From Stictocephala bisonia (lineage: Eukaryota; Arthropoda; Insecta; Hemiptera; Membracidae), in assembly GCA_035578905.1 (NCBI GenBank), contig JAQJVL010000174.1, forward strand, positions 917,253 to 981,252: a DNA stretch of 64,000 nucleotides, read 5' to 3'. The notes beneath the pieces were generated by a model that was not told the origin of the DNA, searched no databases, and saw only the letters and a program-made list of their open reading frames with translations. Made by a program: the position numbers and the translations under genes. Shown here piece after piece: positions 34,244-45,412 of the stretch; the first letter of the stretch is position 1, and the number at the start of each line of letters is the position of its first letter.

Positions 34244-34600
34244 GTCCGGACAATTCGTCCCACGGACATTTCGTTCCCCAAGAAAAATGCGGACATTTCG
34301 TCCCACTTTGTGTAACGGCTACCTGGGTAGGGTTTGATAAATAGTCTCCAAATATTTCTAAACGGACACTTCGTCCCACCTGAGAGAAGGGTTGTAAAAA
34401 GGTTAGGTTAGGTTAGGTTGGGTTAGGTTAGGTTAGGTTAGGTTAGGTTAGGTTAGGTTCTCTCAGGGTGGGACGAAGTGTCCGTTTAGAAATATTTGGA
34501 GACTAATTATCAAACCCGACCCAGGTAGACACTCCACAGAGTGGGACGGAATGTCCGCATTTTTCTTTGGGGACGAAATGTCCGTGGGACGAATTGTCCT
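34244..34600. mobile_element. Foldback element with (TTAGG)12 core, copy 2
   Basis: Inverted relative to the copy at 33571-33900. The core at 34401-34459 is about twelve GGTTA pentamers with one GGTTG variant, longer than the five-unit core of the partner. The arm next to the core ends in TCTCTCAGG/CCTGAGAGA. The core is cleaner than the arms, consistent with slippage or addition after the arms formed (inference). Confidence 0.9.
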
Positions 34601-35164
34601 GTAATCTGAGCGCACATTGAGGTCTGTTGAATTGTCATGTGATATAAAATAGTAAAGTTTTTGTATTGTTTTACCGTTTTGTAATCTTACTTTATTTTTC
34701 GATCCGGTATTTTTTAACTGTTTTGGAAGTTTGTATGATCAGCCATTATTAAGATTGCAAGGGTTTACAAACATTACAATAGAAAATTTTGTAAAAGAGT
34801 AAAAATTCTAGAATTTAGACAGACTACAAAAAACAACCTTTTTACATTTTGCCGAAGTTTCACTGACTTATCTTTAGTACTTTTTGTTTTAGAAAATTTT
34901 AAACTTGAGCTTTACTCCAAAAGTGCTAAAATGTCGTGTTTTTTTTTTACTATCCTACTTGCTATAACAAATTCTAAAAGCCTATAAAAAATGTGTAAGT
35001 TATATTAAATTACATATAATTAAATAAGCTAAATTTTGCTGTACAACACAACGAAATCGGATGAGTATTTATTTTGTAGCAGAGGTTCGAACTCGAGTAC
35101 ATTGCTTTTTGAATCCAACAGTAGTTTTGAACTTAATGAATCGACCACAATACTTTATAAGTTC

Positions 35165-35360
35165 TCTTAATATTAAGAAAAATAAATGGGGAATGTAACA
35201 ATGGTCTGGTTTTTATACTTCTTTTTTTTTCTCAGAACATAAAATCTAAACAAACGTTTTTATTCTATTAGAATTTGTCGAGTGCAATGGGGGATTTAAT
35301 TCGATTCAGAAATGTCGGTAACCGAATGGTCTAACGATTAACATCTAGTCATTTATGACT
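35165..35360 (+). mobile_element. Dispersed repeat with tRNA-like 3' part, copy B
   Basis: Pair of 20185-20475: TCTCTTAATATTAAG, GGGAATGTAACAATGGTCTG, a TTCTTTTTTTT run, AACATAAAATCTAAACAAAC. The 3' part GGTAACCGAATGGTCTAACG matches the D-arm of leucine/serine-type tRNAs; the B-box side is not recognisable. Confidence 0.45.
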
Positions 35361-36680
35361 TTACCATCTATTCACAATAATATTTGTTAATCATAATGTA
35401 ACATAATTTTCACACAACAAAACTACCAAATTTTCGTTCTTCCAAAACTTAAAATACCGCCACAGTTAACACTACTTGATATGTTCTTTACAATGGGACC
35501 AATTTATACAACAAAATACCTACGTATCTAAATAAGAAAATGACAAAATATTTAAAGAAAAAATTAAAATCAATTTTATTACATGAAACATATCATAAAG
35601 ATAAAGATTACCTGGCAACATAATTTTATACAAATATTAAAAATTTTATATTTGTAATCATATTTATGTACATTGTTTTCAAGTTTATATTATAAGCCTA
35701 TGCAAGTTTTGGTAGTGGAAAATAAAAACTAAATCTATTCCAACAAGTTTTTATATTTTTTAAACGATACGTGTTTTATTAGATGTCGACTGGTGGATTG
35801 ACTCTTTTTAGACATATAATGGTAAATGGTCAACATTAATATTATTTTAATGATTTATTCTTTCAATCATTCGTTTAGGTAATTTAAATTGGTTTTCTCA
35901 CAGCCATGTAGCAAATCTCGTGAGAATAGCCTGGAGTAGAAAGTTGCAATAATAACGTGTAAACTTAACTAGACTCGCTGTTTGACTTTTATATTATTTC
36001 TAACCTATTATTTTACATAACAATTGACTTATATAATACATAAATTTATAGTTGCTAACATTAAAATTTGTTTAACGTTTCAAATGATAATGTTCAATAA
36101 CTAAATATTAAAAACTCGATCACGTGACATTCTTTCATGTTTCCTCTCCAAGATATGTAATTTCAGGGCAATTCACCTTCTTATCGTCACTTTAAATATG
36201 AATACAAAGTATATATAGTTAACGACAGAAAATCTTTGCTAAATCAGGCAAATATCTTAGGTTGGCGGTTTCCCAAACTGCCAAGCCACCTGTGAGAAGT
36301 TGACAGCCCTTAGTGGACATGCAATTTTAACGTCAGCTGGTTAAAAAACATTTTTTATTCCAACTGTACGGCTCGTGTTTATTATTACAATGAGTTATAA
36401 AGAACACTTTTTATAATGAGTTATAAGTTGATATTATCAGTCAAATCGTCGAAATTGTAACAGTAAAAACGTATGTGAAACTGACACTTTTATTTATATT
36501 AATAACTACATGTGTTATGATTAAAAATAATAATTGTATAATAATAAATAACTCACTGTATAAAGTTGACACAATACAGTATTTCGTATGTTTTTACGTA
36601 TAAGATTTTTTTCGGGGAAGTATTTTACGGGTGGGCTTAGTTTAACGTCGAGAAAATCGCCGTATCTGAGAGACAATCAG
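35361..36680. other. AT-rich DNA, nothing recognised
   Basis: Short frames only; no RNA gene or tandem repeat supported. Confidence 0.5.
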
Positions 36681-36762
36681 AGTTGCCAACCTAAGGTGGG
36701 AGGAGATCTACATCTAAATATCCCTCAGGATTACGATAAGGCTGAGTCATGGAGCCGTGAAG
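36681..36762 (+). repeat. Short conserved dispersed segment, copy A
   Basis: Shares nearly continuous identity with 47054-47136 on the same strand: AGGTGGGA, then ACATCTAAATATCCCTCAGG, ATTRCGATAAGG and TTGAGTCATGGAG-type words. The flanks are unrelated. A 68-codon plus frame (36588-36794) spans it, but the matching frame is broken in the other copy, so it is better treated as a transposon fragment or conserved repeat core than a gene. Confidence 0.6.
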
Positions 36763-37499
36763 TCACGGCCAAAAAACGTTTTGTGCCAGCTTAGTTTGAA
36801 TGTGTGGCTGGATTTAAACAGTAAATTCTAGTTTTACTGGTTTCGTGGCGTTTTACTATAAAATAATCTATTTTGTAATGCTAACTATTTCTACAATTGA
36901 AAATAAAAATATTACTTTAGTAGCGTTGTTATTATTTCAATAAGATTAGTTCAATCTAAATATTCAGACTTTTGTAAAAAAAAGAAATATGATGAGAATG
37001 AACTTGCTTGAATATGATTATATTTTTTACATGCTCGAATAGTTTTAATGACTTTGTTAAATAATGTAGCCTGGACAGGAGGATGGCAACAAGCTAAGAA
37101 ACACTTGTTTAATTGAAAAGAGTTAGTTTATTGACCAACTTAATAGAACATTGAATTGGGCATAATTTTATTAAATATAATTATTTAATTTACTTATGTA
37201 ACGGTATATAAAAAGTAATAAAACGAAATACCAAAGAAGTACTGTATCATGATAGTCGATTCTGGACAATATTAACGACATCTGTTCACTTCTCCATAAT
37301 ACTGCCATTAAGGTATGTCTTTATTTACTAGCATCACTATTATCCATGTTTACATAACTGTTATGAATAAAACAATATCATTGGTGCAAAGCAGGTACCA
37401 AATTTATGTGTTTGTATGTACGAATAATGTTTAAATACAAATTTTATTTTATAAAAAATGTACACATTCAAACAATTGGTCATGAGAATAGTGCAGATA
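36763..37499. other. AT-rich DNA, nothing recognised
   Basis: No supported feature. Confidence 0.5.
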
Positions 37500-37625
37500 A
37501 AGAACTGAAATGTGAAAGCTAGTCAAGGCGTTTCTAGGGTTACGGCTGATTAATATCACCACGCCATTGGTCATGAGTTTTGAACTTCCTCGCAATTCCA
37601 GTACTTGCTGTAAGAGTACTTCTTC
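37500..37625 (+). repeat. Dispersed repeat copy B (pair with 14118)
   Basis: Collinear with 14118-14240 through AGAACTGAAATGTGAAAGC, GGGTTACGGCTGATTAATAT, CCACGCCATTGGTCATG and TTTTGAACTTCCTC. Same orientation, strongly diverged. Confidence 0.55.
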
Positions 37626-39551
37626 AACAATTTTGTCATATCACTGTTCAACCTAATTTTTGTATTATAACATGTGAATTCTTTATTGATTAACTTTTAT
37701 TAAAAAAAAAAAAAAAATAAATTAATAAAAGTAAAGTAATATGGATACCCGTTTGCTGAAGAAATAAATACGGATTATGGATGTAGGCCAAAACCTCAGG
37801 GAAGAGAGAAACAGAGGTTGCACCCATGAGATTTTGAGGGTGTTGAGTTAACTAAGTTTAGTAGTTAGTTCTCCAGTTTACCGTTTAGGCATGGCATGGC
37901 CAACATCTTGTCAGCCCCTCCCCTTATTTTCTGCAAAATACTGAATGATTTACAATATTTATTACAACAAATTAAAAAAAAAAAAAAAACAAAAAAAAAA
38001 CGTTATTGGTAACTACGTTATTGAGAAAGCGAACTCTGTTTCTTTTTTCTCTGTGCCAACAACTGCCATCACAGACAGTAGTAGCTGGGACATAAAGACT
38101 CGTTACTTAAGTCGTCATTACCTTCCGATTGTCAGTTCTACTAGATAAATACTCGGAATTCCATTAACTTTTCTTCTCTCTCCGCCATACTGCCACTATT
38201 CCTGGGAGTAATTTCTGTTTATTTGATTCTGTTCCGCTTTAAAAGCGTGTAAATAAATAATTTTGTTTTATTTTATGTTGGACGTGCGTCATTAAACGTC
38301 TCTGAGGACTGAAGCAAGTCTGTTGTAAGAATTACATTTATTTTTTATTTATTTGTTATTACGTAGAAACTGAAATTGGTTTTTTGGTTTGATAATCCTA
38401 TTTTATTATTATTATTATTTTTTTTTAATTAAAATTGGTTTTTAAGTATTGTATTCTTGTACAATACTCAACTGTCTAAGCAATTAGTCGCTTTAAACCG
38501 CTTGATGCTAGAAAGAAAGAAATTTTTTTTATGAAGGCCCTAAATAAAAAATCATTAGTAAGGGTATTTTGTGATACAAAAAATTACCCTTTTTAATTTG
38601 ATATAATAAATATTTCTTAGAATTATACTCTTCATAGCATTATCACTTTTCTTGTGTACGAATAAATAAAAATCCAGTACACGTTAAGTCTATTAATTAA
38701 TTTTGTTAATGCAGAAAAATACAGCTTTTTATAACACTGAGATAAAATTACAAAAAAATAAGCCAACAAAAAAACCTGTAAGTTTACTCAATTTGAGTTT
38801 ATTTTCATACTTGTAATAATGTATTTGTAAGATTGGTTGTTGTAACAATTTTATAATGACAGTTTAGAAAAAATGTGCCGTTAGTTTGTTAACAGAATTC
38901 ATAACACTCAAAATTAAAAATCATTTGGGGGTTTTCCCCAATGAGACTGTCTAGTTCGCCAAAAATTTTAAAAGTATTTGACTATATATTAAAGGTTGAA
39001 TATAGAAACATTAATACGTTGTAATCATTACATTTTTTATCATAAATTGAGGTGATGAAATTAGTCATTTGTACTAAACCGTGACAGTATCAATTCACTT
39101 ACTTGTTATTTAGTGCAACTTAAAATTAGAGGTTATTTATGAACCGTGTAGTTGTGCAATTTGAAGAAAAATATCAAAATTTCATTAGCGATTTGACACA
39201 AGCACAGAGTGACACACGCAAAGCGTGCAGGGATGTTCCCTGGTTACTGTATGAATAAAAAGATTTTAATTCAAAATACAAAGAAGAAAAATGTATCAAT
39301 TCCATAACATCATGTACAGTATGATAATGATTGATCATAACTAGGTCCATGGTTTGAAACTCTGCGGTAACCGGTTCCACTTGAAGTTCACGCACAGGTG
39401 GTTGGTATTTATAAATTGGCAGGTGCTAAATATAGTAACAAATTAATGATTATTTAACCATTGCTTCCGGTTCCGTTTTTAACACCTGCTTTTTCACCTG
39501 TTCTGTTGTTTTTGTTTAGTTGCTTGTTATTTATAACTTTTTTTGTTTCAG
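37626..39551. other. AT-rich DNA with A-rich runs
   Basis: Contains A homopolymer runs near 37693 and 37977. The first sits inside a small hairpin formed by CTTTTATTAA and TTAATAAAAG. At 39200-39245 an ACGCAAAGCGTGCAGG/GATGTTCCCTGG segment resembles the end of the element at 62695. No gene supported. Confidence 0.45.
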
Positions 39552-39590
39552 GTATGTCCAGAATTTAATGAGACGTTTCCTATGTGTATA
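39552..39590 (+). CDS. Candidate 39-bp microexon
   Basis: The segment is preceded by a long T-rich tract ending TTTGTTTCAG (39542-39551) and followed by a consensus donor GTAAGT (39591-39596). Its length is divisible by three and two of three frames are open: VCPEFNETFPMCI in phase 0 and an alternative reading with YVQNLMRRFLCV. The phase-0 reading has paired cysteines and an N-glycosylation sequon (NET), which would suit an extracellular protein. No neighbouring exon is visible, so this would be an internal exon in a gene with very long introns. A chance match of splice signals cannot be excluded. Confidence 0.35.
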
Positions 39591-40542
39591 GTAAGTACAA
39601 TATATTTCTAAAAGATATTTAAAATAAAGTAATTTAGTATATTACACTAAAATGAATAGTTTTTTGGTGAACAATTCTTTTTTTATTATTTTAACTACAG
39701 CTTGAATTAGTTTTAATAATTTGTTTAGTTATATATTTCATTATATTATTACTTACAAATGTATACATCATGTAATAGGAATATTTGTCTCTGTAATTTG
39801 GTTAGTTAGTGATGTCTGCTACAAAAAACAGCTGTTTAAACAGTATTAGATTTACATGGGACTACACTAGCTATACAATGGACCACGAAATCAGATGATA
39901 ATTTGGGACACCAAATTTAACTTTGAATGAGAAATTTATCTGTGTGCTTATAACATTCAATGGTTATTAAATCAGAGTTGGATTTGAATCTTTTAGATTT
40001 TTAATAAAAGTTTAGATTAAATAAATAGTTTTCAAGAGATGAATTTATCCTTCTACGTCCTGAAAACCTTAAGCGCTCTGTAATAAATTAAGCCTGGCCA
40101 GAGATATAAGACAAGCCCAGCCCTAAAGTAATATACCTGTCCAGAATAATTAACTCGTCCACGACAAATGCATATTCCCTTAATATATCACAAGAGACAT
40201 TAAATTTCCCTCCTTTTCCTCTTTTTTTATTCACTAAAATCACTAAGATCAATTAAAAGTTTCCACCATTGATCCAAGACCGTTGTTAAATTTACGATGT
40301 TATTCGATGGCACGAATCATTCTATTATGTATTTACCTAAAGGCATTGTTTGAACTTAAAAGAAACTATCACTTACACAACTATCACTACACTTACTGAG
40401 ACTGATAATATAAATAGTAGCGTGGCTACGATCACTTATATATTTTTTTAAAGGAGAAAGTGATCCTCTTTTTTTGACTTTACTCTGTCCATTCCCCATA
40501 GACAGTTTATCTATGCGAGGAACTTATGAGACAGAGTAAGAG
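39591..40542. other. AT-rich DNA, nothing recognised
   Basis: No gene, RNA or repeat supported. Confidence 0.5.
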
Positions 40543-41442
40543 CACAGTATAATATAAACACACTGTAGCGACACACTGTAGCGAAGCTCAGCCGTTTTTC
40601 TTGCTAGCCAAGCGATGCTAGCGATCCTAGCGGTGGTCTACCAACAAACTATTTGATTTGAATATTTACACTCAATTAGTTGTATTGCAGCATAAGTAAA
40701 CTGCCAAACTATCTAGCGGAAAGATGCCGTAACTCTGTGAGACGGCCACTAGGATCGCTAGCATCGACCAGTTGGTATTTTCCTCAAGATTAAGTTTCGC
40801 TAATATGTGTTTATGTAAAACCACAGTATGATATAAACACAAAGTAGTGAAGCTGAGCCGTTTTTCTTGCCAACCAAGCGATGCTACAAGTCGCGCCATC
40901 TAAATTCCGCTTTAGGCACCTCCCTGTGAGTGAGGATGTGGGGGGTGCGAGGGTAAAAACGAATGTCAGCCTGAAAACATTGGTTTTCTGTGAAAAAAGC
41001 CGACCAAGTTTATGATTTTATTGCTCTGAAGAGACGAGCCCTTCCCTTAGGGTTTTAGTATATTTGAATACACCGATACAAACTGTACTAGTCAGTCACA
41101 AACTGTCTTCTGTCCAGTAACTCACAAAATACTGCTTTATACTGGCACCCAGCAGTTGATAAGGCAATAAATCCACCCTTGTTCTCGGGCCGGATAGAGA
41201 TAATAGGAAACGTGTGCAGATCTTGAGACGTAGTATGGAGTTTGGCTAGTAGCGGCCGACCCAGAGCGTGACTTAGTTGGTGCGACTTACAGGGATCCTA
41301 GCTGCGGTAATAGCAGACAACTGGCGGTGTAAGTGGAAAGATGCCGTAGCTCTGCGATATGACCACTAGGATCGCTAGCGTCGAGCAGTTCGCATTTTTC
41401 TCTACAGTAAATTTCGCTACTGTGCGGTTATATTATACTGTG
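40543..41442. mobile_element. 900-bp foldback element with CACAGTATAATATAA ends
   Basis: The left terminus CACAGTATAATATAAACACA (40543) is matched in inverse at the right end (41442, reverse complement CACAGTATAATATAACCGCA), each followed by a GTAGCGAA word. Inside, GCTAGCGATCCTAGCGGT (40618) is repeated in inverse near 40745 (CCACTAGGATCGCTAGC) and again near 41365, and a block with GAAGCTSAGCCGTTTTTCTTGC is duplicated directly at 40582 and 40850. No transposase frame. Non-autonomous hairpin-rich element. Confidence 0.8.
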
Positions 41443-41496
41443 GTAAGAGGAGGAACCAGTACAGTACAAGGTGAAAGTTACTGATTAAAAATAACA

Positions 41497-41573
41497 GTTA
41501 AGGCCAGGATTCGAACCTGGACTATCTTTATCTCAGTGCAAAATCCAGACGCCTTAGACCGCTTGACTACTAC
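41497..41573 (-). pseudogene. tRNA-Leu-like sequence truncated at its 5' end
   Basis: On the minus strand it has AAGCGGTCTAAGGCG (D-arm/A box as in leucine tRNAs), a long variable region and a perfect T-arm CCAGGTTCGAATCCTGG. The anticodon stem has mismatches, and the 5' acceptor strand does not pair with the 3' strand; sequence upstream (to the right) is the CGATAT element starting at 41574. It is therefore a tRNA pseudogene or a SINE head, not a functional tRNA. Confidence 0.6.
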
Positions 41574-42225
41574 GGATGGCAACGATATATCGGAAATATC
41601 GATAAATATGTTTCGATATATTGAACTATTAGTATCAATATTTTCTGTCGATATTATCGCCCATATCGATATTTTGATCCGATGTATCATATCAATAAAT
41701 ATTGACGTTATTCTCTCTCTTTCTCTCAAAAGCACGATTCGAATCAAACATTGAAATTGCCTCTTATGCGTACAAAACATGCATTAAAATAATTTTTTTC
41801 ACGTGAGTTAATGCACTAAAGTGTAGTTAATTGTAGACCAGTGGGTGGAAGTTTAGTGTTTCTAAAAAGCCCAATGGCATTTTTTTAAGTGTGAAAAACA
41901 AAAATAACAAAGACTTTACATTATTATTTTATAATTAACAATAATTTAAGGTATAATTATTCTTATTTTGAATTTTTCCATTCAACCTCTCAGACCACAA
42001 CTTGTTTCATGTAGATAAATGAATATAATTTTTACATTTTGTAGGCTTTTCTAATATGACAGCATATTTTGAGTGTATTTTTAGTCATGACGTAAGAGAT
42101 AGTGCATAATTTTAAACAGATAAATAATTTACATTTCGATGTATCGTTTGCCCGATAAATCGGTATTTTTCTTTCGATTATATCTTTAGATCAATATTTG
42201 GTTTGCGATATATCGATAGTTCGCA
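41574..42225 (+). mobile_element. CGATAT-rich foldback element, copy 2
   Basis: About 650 bp. Both ends are dense in CGATAT/ATATCG words: left GGATGGCAACGATATATCGG, right GTTTGCGATATATCGATAG, and these fold on each other. The interior is AT-rich and collinear with the copy at 48153-48752 (TTCCTCTTATGCGT, AAAACATGCATT, TTTTTAGTC words). No coding capacity. Confidence 0.8.
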
Positions 42226-42664
42226 AATTTTAAATTTTAAAACCAAATATATCTTTGGGCCGACTGTAAAAATTAAATCAGTAATTATTAACTTGTATCA
42301 CTGTCGCTGCGGGAACATATAACACCACTGACTTTGAACAGTTTGTGAGGGGAGACAGGCGGCTGATCCTTAAGGACATGTTTATAAAATATATAAGCCA
42401 AGCCTCCCTCCTTGTCAGGTTAATCCAGACTGACATATCCCGTCTTACTTGCACAGCCTCTTCTAACAAGTTATTACCTAACTTTTATCCCCTCTAAGAC
42501 GAGATGGAGGGATTGTGCCTACTCTTTGATCAATGAAGAAGAATGTGTGTAGTTTGTTTTGCACCTTGGAGGTAATAATTCCCAAAATGGTCCAAATAAA
42601 ATAAATGTTCTACTAATAAGCTATAGTTTGTAAATATATTACATCCTGAAGTAAAAGAGCAATC
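42226..42664. other. Unique DNA, nothing recognised
   Basis: Short minus-strand frames only, no supported gene. Confidence 0.45.
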
Positions 42665-42930
42665 TATAACAGCCCAATAGCCAATACAACCTATACTTAT
42701 AATGGAATCCGAGCCACTTAGAATCCGTCTGATTTTCGTCAACTGACAAGCTCTGATTCTCAGTTTCCCCCCCCCCCTCCACCTCCCTCATTTCCATCCG
42801 ATTCCTAATCGCTACGTAACACGGATACCTTTAGTTGTATCCATGCCGATGGCAAGCACTGATTTCGATTATAGATGACCACCGTGTTGGCAGTTTTAGG
42901 ATAAAGTTGTCTGCAATTTGCAGAGACTAT
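42665..42930 (-). mobile_element. SINE fragment, minus strand
   Basis: Matches the middle and head of the 54.7-kb SINE: CAGCCCAATAGCCAATACAA, ATGGAATCCGAGCCACTTAG, GTCTGATTTTCGTCAACTGA, then after a C homopolymer run a diverged GATGACCACCGTGTTGGCAG segment. The 3' body is missing. Confidence 0.6.
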
Positions 42931-42959
42931 AAATTAATCATAAAGTAAGTTATATTCAA

Positions 42960-43240
42960 TATTCAGAGTCCGGATGTTGTACAGGGAAGAGAACTCAATA
43001 CCAGACTTGTCAATTAGCTAAAAATTATACCAATATTATGTGGTTTGGAATCCATGTGGAGCTGTAGATCACTTAGCTGAAACTAATTTATTTGACTATT
43101 AATAAATGAATTTACTCGTATCTAAGGAACAGTCTACCTAAGTTATTAACAATGACTACACTCGTTCATCTAAACTCATCACACTCATTCATCATTCAAA
43201 TTCTCCAATAATATCTACTATAGGTGTCTTAATAATGAAC
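42960..43240 (+). mobile_element. SINE copy, plus strand
   Basis: Collinear with the reverse complement of the 54.7-kb SINE: AGAGTCCGGATGTTGTACAG, CAGACTTGTCAATTAGCTAA, TGGTTTGGAATCCATGTGG, and the conserved 3' body AACAATGACTACACTCGTTC, CATCACACTCATTCATC and a TAGGTGTCTTAATAATGAAC end. It lies head-to-head with the fragment at 42665. Confidence 0.7.
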
Positions 43241-43928
43241 AGTAATGATAAATACTGAATGGATGTTTCGTTATATAAATATGTAATGAAAGCCATACAG
43301 TTAAATCAAACTTTTAAAACACGCAAATGACACGCAATCTTTTTAAAAATAAACGAAAATCATATACTGTGTAGGTTAGTAATAAACAAACAAGACGAAA
43401 TATAATACGTGAAAAGCAATACACGTACCCCCAATCACAGAACTTCTTTGATTATTTAGACTCGTGTGGTTTTTTTTATTTGCATCTCGAAATTAAACAA
43501 TGAGAGAACATCCCTCTACATACGCCAATACCAATTTCGAGCAGGCTTTGTCCTGTATCTGCAGAGACGAGTCCACCCTTTCGACAGACGACGGTCACAC
43601 AAACTGAGCACCTCCATTAGTAATCAACTCGTACACAACCCTGTTTAATTAATCCAGATGAATTTCATCAGCAGTGTTTTTGTGAGTCGTGTGATTGGTG
43701 AAGCTACAGGCTTAGTGGGTTGAATATCAATCAATCGTTGTTTACTGTTCCATTGTAATAGGAATTAGAAAATAATTTTCTACGTTTTTATTAGGAAATC
43801 CCAAAAGTAGCTCGAGTAAATACCACTATCGAACTAGATTAGGCGTCTTCCGTTGAAAAACGAATTGTTTCCAAGTTCGAAATGTTAAAAATTAATTTCG
43901 TATTCATTTAGGGGTAATCTGTGCTATC
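43241..43928. other. AT-rich DNA, nothing recognised
   Basis: A short frame at 43466-43648 is not recognisable. No RNA or repeat supported. Confidence 0.5.
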
Positions 43929-45412
43929 CAATCCTCACATCAATGCCCGCACTAAACATCCAATCCTCATACCAAAGCCCGCAGTAACGATTCTATCCTC
44001 ACAGCAATGCCCGCAGTAACCACCCAATCCTCACATCAATGCCCGCACTAAACATCCAATCCTCATACCAATGCCCGCAGTAACCATCCAATCCTCACAT
44101 CAGCGCCCCCACTAAACATCCAATCCTCATACCAAAGCCCGCAGTAACGATTCTATCCTCACAGCAATGCCCGCAGTAACCACCCAATCCTCAAATCAAT
44201 GCTCGCACTAAACATCCAATCCTCATACCAATGCCCGCAGTAACCACCCAATCCTCACATCAGTGCTCGCACTAAACATCCAATCCTCATACCAAAGCCC
44301 GCAGTAACGATTCTATCCTCACAGCAATGCCCGCAGTAACCACCCAATCCTCATACCAATGCCCGCAGTAACCACCCAATCCTCACATCATTGCCCGCAC
44401 TAAACATCCAATCCTCATACCAAAGCCCGCAGTAACGATTCTAACCTCACAGCAATGCCCGCAGTAACCACCCAATCCTCATACCAATGCCCGCAGTAAC
44501 GATTCTATCCTCATACCAATGCCCGCAGTAACGATTATATCCTCACATCAATGCCCGCACTAAACATCCAATCCTCATACCAAAACCCGCAGTAACGATT
44601 ATATCCTCACATCAATGCCCACACTAAACATCCAATCCTCATACCAATGCCCGCAGTAACGATTCTATCCTCATACCAATGCCCGCAGTAACGATTCTAT
44701 CCTCACAGCAATGCCCGCACTAAACATCCAATCCTCATACCAAAGCCCGCAGTAACGATTCTATCCTCACAGCAATGCCCGCAGTAACCAACCAATCCTC
44801 ACATCAATGCCCACAGTAACCACCCAATCCTCACAGCAATGCCCGCAGTAACCACCCAATCCTCACAGCAATGCCCGCAGTAACCACCCAATCCTCACAG
44901 CAATGCCCGCAGTAACCAACCAATCCTCACATCAATGCCCGCACTAAACATCCAATCCTCATACCAATGCCCGCAGTAACGATTCTATCCTCATACCAAT
45001 GCCCGCAGTAACGATTCTATCCTCACAGCAATGCCCGCACTAAACATCCAATCCTCATACCAATGCCCGCAGTAACGATTCTATCCTCATACCAATGCCC
45101 GCAGTAACGATTCTATCCTCACAGCAATGCCCGCACTAAACATCCAATCCTCATACCAATGCCCGCAGTAACGATTCTATCCTCATACCAATGCCCGCAG
45201 TAACGATTCTATCCTCACAGCAATGCCCGCACTAAACATCCAATCCTCATACCAATGCCCGCAGTAACGATTCTATCCTCACAGCAATGCCCGCACTAAA
45301 CATCCAATCCTCATACCAATGCCCGCAGTAACGATTCTATCCTCACAGCAATGCCCGCAGGAATCACCCAATCATCAAAAAATACCCACACTAACTGTTT
45401 AATCCTCACAAA
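43929..45412. repeat. 32-bp minisatellite, about 46 copies
   Basis: The unit begins ATCCTCA and continues with three main variant types: CATCAATGCCCGCACTAAAC, TACCAAAGCCCGCAGTAACG and CAGCAATGCCCGCAGTAACC. At the left the types cycle in threes (96-bp higher-order unit). Right of about 44940 a different triplet dominates, two TACCAATGCCCGCAG units followed by one CAGCAATGCCCGCAC unit. The last two units are decayed. The period is not a multiple of three and there is no long reading frame. Confidence 0.97.

Larger units (their letters stand above)
32943..35130. repeat. 2.2-kb nested inverted repeat around telomere-like tracts
   Basis: The left arm (about 32943-33906) and right arm (about 34244-35130) are diverged reverse complements around a unique spacer 33907-34243. 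Anchors: CGGATTCAAAAAGCAATGTA (32954) and its complement at 35099; ACTAAAGATAAGTCAGTGAA (33096) and its complement near 34860; ATTTTATATCACATGA near 33325 and its complement near 34640. The left arm has about 200 bp (33366-33560) not in the right arm, and the right arm has extra AT-rich sequence near 35000-35090. Each arm contains a smaller foldback with a (TTAGG)n centre, so the structure is a palindrome of palindromes. Confidence 0.85.

Noticed and set aside
34002..34379. 125-codon minus-strand gene and its twin at 33764-33952
   Set aside because: The two share a start peptide only because both read the same foldback arm; the rest is unrelated flank.
34401..34459. True chromosome end
   Set aside because: The TTAGG tract is short, lies between inverted arms and is followed by 30 kb of sequence, so it is interstitial.
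41497..41573. Functional tRNA-Leu gene
   Set aside because: Acceptor stem cannot form and the anticodon stem has mismatches.
43929..45412. CRISPR array
   Set aside because: Units are contiguous variants of one 32-bp repeat with no unique spacers, in a eukaryotic setting.
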